Shown one piece after another: positions 61,725 to 64,000 of a DNA stretch of 64,000 nt. Below the pieces are notes generated by a model that was not told the DNA's origin, did not search any database, and saw nothing but the letters and a program-made list of their open reading frames with translations. This stretch comes from Lachnospiraceae bacterium UBA7202 (lineage in GTDB: Bacteria; Bacillota; Clostridia; Lachnospirales; Lachnospiraceae): positions 810 to 64,809 of the forward strand of contig DKUO01000055.1 of assembly GCA_002490705.1 (NCBI GenBank). The letters are read 5' to 3'. The position numbers and the translations under genes were made by a program. Positions within the stretch are counted from its first letter, which is position 1, and every line of letters starts with the position of its first letter.

Positions 61725-62051
61725 ATGGTATTTAACACAGGCGCGGCATTGCTGGATGCGATTGTGCTGGCTGTGGTGTCGCATGAAACGGACGGAACCT
61801 ATGGCTATAAGATCACGCAGGAAGTGCGGCAGGTCATAGAGATATCCGAATCCACACTGTACCCGGTTCTGCGCAGACTCCAGAAGGATGAATGTCTGGA
61901 GATCTACGATATGGAATGCGCCGGGCGAAACAGGCGCTACTACCGGATCACGGAGAAGGGGAGAGCGCAGTTAAATCTCTACATCAGTGAATGGTATCGG
62001 TATTCAGCCAAATTGAACAGTATCTTTGAGGGAGGACTTAAGAATGAATAG
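61725..62051 (+). CDS. PadR-family transcriptional regulator
   Basis: 108 residues: winged helix with DGTYGYKITQEVRQVIEISESTLYPVLRRLQKDECL, the PadR hallmark, then a C-terminal dimer helix. The start at 61725 has AAAGGAG 10 nt upstream; the reading from 61689 lacks a site. Its end overlaps the next gene by 8 bp. PadR proteins with DUF1700/DUF4097 partners usually respond to envelope stress or drugs; the effector is unknown. Confidence 0.92.
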   Translation: MVFNTGAALLDAIVLAVVSHETDGTYGYKITQEVRQVIEISESTLYPVLRRLQKDECLEIYDMECAGRNRRYYRITEKGRAQLNLYISEWYRYSAKLNSIFEGGLKNE

Positions 62052-62823
62052 AGCGGAATTTATGAGCAGGCTGGCCGCACTGTTACAGGATGTGCCGTCT
62101 GCGGAACGGGAGGAAGCGCTACAGTATTACAATGATTATTTTGACGACGCGGGCGAAGGGAATGAGCAGGGCGTGATCGCATCTCTGGGTTCTCCGGAAG
62201 AGCTTGCCAAGTCCATTAAGGCAGGGCTTGCGGACGGCGGAAACGGCGGCGAGTTTACGGAGTCCGGGTTCCAAAACTATAGTCAGGGAAACAAAAATCA
62301 GATTATGTCAACCGATCAGCCGTCAAACGGTGCGCAGACAGGCGGGTTTCAGGGAGAGGCTTACGGCGCATACGGACAGCAGGCAAAGGCAGGGAACGCT
62401 TACGGACAACAGGAAGGCATGAATGGAAAACAGTCACGCAAACAGATGTCGGGCGGGCAGATCGCCTTGATTATCGTGCTGGCAGTCCTGACTTCTCCCA
62501 TCTGGATCGGCGTTTTGGCAGGCGTTTTCGGCGGAGCAGTCGGTATACTCGGCGGCCTGCTTGGCATTTTCGTCGCCTTTCTGGCAGTGGGCGTGGTGCT
62601 GACGGTGGTGGGCGTTGCGCTTGTCATTGCAGGGATTGCGGCAGTATTTGCGGCGCCGCTTGGCGGATTGACGCTGGTCGGCGGCGGGCTGATTATGACG
62701 GCGGTAGGGCTGGTGTTCGTCTGGCTGATGGTGCTGGTGGTTGGCACGGCGATCCCCGCTCTCATACGGGGTCTGGTCAATCTTTGCAGCAGATTATTGC
62801 ACAGAGGAGGTGAGCGGGCATGA
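62044..62823 (+). CDS. DUF1700 membrane protein
   Basis: 259 residues. The N-terminal DUF1700 helix bundle (EFMSRLAALLQDVPSAEREEALQYYNDYFDDAG) is followed by a Gln/Gly-rich linker (about 75-135) and about four membrane helices very rich in Gly, Val and Ala. The start at 62044 has GGAGG 6 nt upstream. It overlaps both neighbours, so the operon is translationally coupled. In other Firmicutes this type of protein partners with DUF4097 and PspC proteins. Confidence 0.9.
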   Translation: MNRAEFMSRLAALLQDVPSAEREEALQYYNDYFDDAGEGNEQGVIASLGSPEELAKSIKAGLADGGNGGEFTESGFQNYSQGNKNQIMSTDQPSNGAQTGGFQGEAYGAYGQQAKAGNAYGQQEGMNGKQSRKQMSGGQIALIIVLAVLTSPIWIGVLAGVFGGAVGILGGLLGIFVAFLAVGVVLTVVGVALVIAGIAAVFAAPLGGLTLVGGGLIMTAVGLVFVWLMVLVVGTAIPALIRGLVNLCSRLLHRGGERA

Positions 62824-63785
62824 AAAAATTTACGAAGGGATGTCTTACGACGGCATTGGTTTTGTTTTTGGTAGGGCTTATGCTCTGCGTCGTATGTGGT
62901 GTTTTGGGAGGCTTCCGGCAGCTTTCGCGGATGGATGGAATTATTGATGTAGGAGACATCGATGTAGGAGATATTGGAGATCTGGAGCGGAAGCTGAAGG
63001 AGCTGGACGGAAAGCAGGAGGAACTTCCGCTGACAGCCGAAACCCTCGGCAGTCTGGAAATTGATTTGGAAATGTGCAATCTGCTCATTCAGGAATCCGC
63101 AGACGAGCATGTGTGGCTTTTGGTGGAAAGCGATACCAACAGGCCCAGATACACCATAGAGAATGACGGGAATAGGAGCAGGCTGTGTATTGAAAACGAT
63201 GAAAATTATCATTACTATTGGAGAAGCAAGCCCAAAGACAGCGTTTACCTTTGGCTGCCGAAGGGCTGTACGCTTAAGGAGTGCGAGATTGCTATCGGTG
63301 CAGGCTATATGAAGAGTATTTCCCTGCAAGCGGAGGAGGCAAACATCACCGTGGGCGCGGGTCTTATAGAGATGGAAGGCTTTGCGGGAAAGGAAATCCT
63401 TCTCTGCGCAGACGCGGGCGAACTCCTCGCCGGGCATGTCACAGCCGAGAGGGCGGTTTTGCAGATCGGCGCAGGACATTTGCGCGCGGAGGAGCTTGCG
63501 GTGAGCCGTGAGGCAGATATCGATGTCAGTGTGGGACAGTGCGAGATTGCGGGAACCATAACAGGGGATCTGGATCTGGAATGCGACATGGGAGAGGCGG
63601 TGATGCGCCTTACCGGTTCGGAGGACGACCACAGCTATGACGTGGAGTGCGGCATGGGTGAGGTCAATGTGGGAAGCCACAGCCACGGCGGGGTTGCGTC
63701 GGAAAGATCGTGGAACAGTGGAAAAGACAGCGAATTTGTTGTAGACTGCAATATGGGAACGGTAACCATTACTTTTGAAGAGTGA
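62820..63785 (+). CDS. DUF4097-family beta-strand repeat protein
   Basis: 321 residues. One N-terminal membrane helix (about 8-30), a short IDVGDIDVGDIGD repeat, a charged linker, then a right-handed beta-repeat domain with regular GAGYMKSISLQAEEANITVGAG-like turns, lying outside the membrane. Related LiaG/DUF4097 proteins belong to envelope-stress modules. It overlaps the DUF1700 gene by 4 bp and is followed after 16 bp by the PspC gene. Confidence 0.88.
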   Translation: MKKFTKGCLTTALVLFLVGLMLCVVCGVLGGFRQLSRMDGIIDVGDIDVGDIGDLERKLKELDGKQEELPLTAETLGSLEIDLEMCNLLIQESADEHVWLLVESDTNRPRYTIENDGNRSRLCIENDENYHYYWRSKPKDSVYLWLPKGCTLKECEIAIGAGYMKSISLQAEEANITVGAGLIEMEGFAGKEILLCADAGELLAGHVTAERAVLQIGAGHLRAEELAVSREADIDVSVGQCEIAGTITGDLDLECDMGEAVMRLTGSEDDHSYDVECGMGEVNVGSHSHGGVASERSWNSGKDSEFVVDCNMGTVTITFEE

Positions 63786-63801
63786 AAAAGGAGGAAAAAG
63801 A

Positions 63802-64000
63802 ATGAATAACGATGTAAGAAAACTGATGAGGTCAAGAAGCAACAGGATGATATGCGGCGTCTGCGGCGGTATCGGGGAATATCTGAACATAGACCCCACG
63901 CTGGTGCGGCTGATCTGGGCGCTGTGTTCCGTGGCGAGCGTCGGCATGGGACTGATCGTCTATTTTGTCGCGGCGGTGGTGATGCCGGAGGACAATAATA
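63802..64000 (+). CDS. PspC-domain membrane protein (cut by window end)
   Basis: The first 66 residues are visible. The PspC pattern is clear (RSRSNRMICGVCGGIGEYL, then DPTLVRLIWALCSV), running into the membrane helix and the VVMPED end of the domain. GAGGAAAAAGA precedes the ATG. The gene continues past the window, so it may carry extra C-terminal domains. It is the fourth gene of the PadR operon. Confidence 0.92.
   Translation, partial: MNNDVRKLMRSRSNRMICGVCGGIGEYLNIDPTLVRLIWALCSVASVGMGLIVYFVAAVVMPEDNN

Noticed and set aside
62400..63947. 515-codon minus-strand ORF
   Set aside because: It is the antisense shadow of the DUF1700 and DUF4097 genes, both of which have ribosome sites and recognised domains.

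Overview
The window looks like chromosome from a gut-type Clostridia, most likely a Lachnospiraceae member. The clues are strong AGGAGG ribosome sites, mid-range GC coding DNA with AT-rich promoters, NADPH-type gltBD, YesM/YesN sensor pairs beside sugar ABC importers, GH130 mannoside phosphorylases, heterodimeric ABC exporters and PadR/DUF1700/DUF4097/PspC envelope genes. The family-level placement is inference. No rRNA, tRNA, CRISPR array, prophage or insertion sequence was seen.

Layout. 1-6.6 kb: a structured leader RNA, then glutamate synthase gltB-gltD. 6.9-13.5 kb: an L,D-transpeptidase, a HAD phosphatase, a NifU-type Fe-S scaffold, a YcxB-like membrane protein and a chemoreceptor. 13.5-22.7 kb: an alpha-xyloside locus, with YesN/YesM divergent from two sugar permeases, a binding lipoprotein, a GH31 alpha-xylosidase, a PAS protein and a Dabb protein. 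22.8-27.3 kb: a heterodimeric ABC exporter with a frameshifted AraC regulator. 27.3-34.8 kb (minus strand): GH2 beta-mannosidase, Uma2 protein, asnA, a DUF1266 lipoprotein, a small membrane protein and an NSS transporter. 34.8-37.1 kb: an SOS-type promoter with two LexA boxes and a radical SAM/DUF4130 DNA-repair pair. 37.4-42 kb: an HPr-like protein without the catalytic His, a nuclease-helicase fusion, an unusual 520-bp intergenic region and a GH13 enzyme. 42.0-45.8 kb: a 37-codon leader peptide with an attenuator-like RNA, then a second heterodimeric ABC exporter. 45.9-55.2 kb: a beta-mannooligosaccharide locus (LacI, AraC, importer, cellobiose 2-epimerase and two GH130 phosphorylases). 55.4-60.4 kb: a SpoIID-like/peptidoglycan-binding/LysM protein, TrkA/TrkH potassium uptake and a small protein. 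60.4-61.4 kb: AzlCD. 61.5-64 kb: an autoregulated PadR envelope operon, cut by the window end.

How the genes work together. The mannan locus forms a complete cytosolic route: import of beta-1,4-mannooligosaccharides, phosphorolysis by GH130_2, epimerisation of mannobiose to mannosylglucose, then phosphorolysis by GH130_1 to mannose-1-phosphate and glucose. The LacI and epimerase promoters share an identical 14-mer followed by AT-rich operator-like palindromes. The two ABC exporters both split their ATP sites asymmetrically in the same way.

The most interesting unexplained signals are: (1) a dispersed 17-bp palindrome TTGAC-N7-GTCAA with five perfect and at least eleven one-mismatch copies, mostly inside genes; (2) the gltB leader RNA closed by a perfect 14-bp stem; (3) the leader-peptide attenuator ahead of the ABC exporter; (4) the LexA-boxed radical SAM pair; (5) a 30-35-nt sequence found three times, each just after a terminator-like hairpin.
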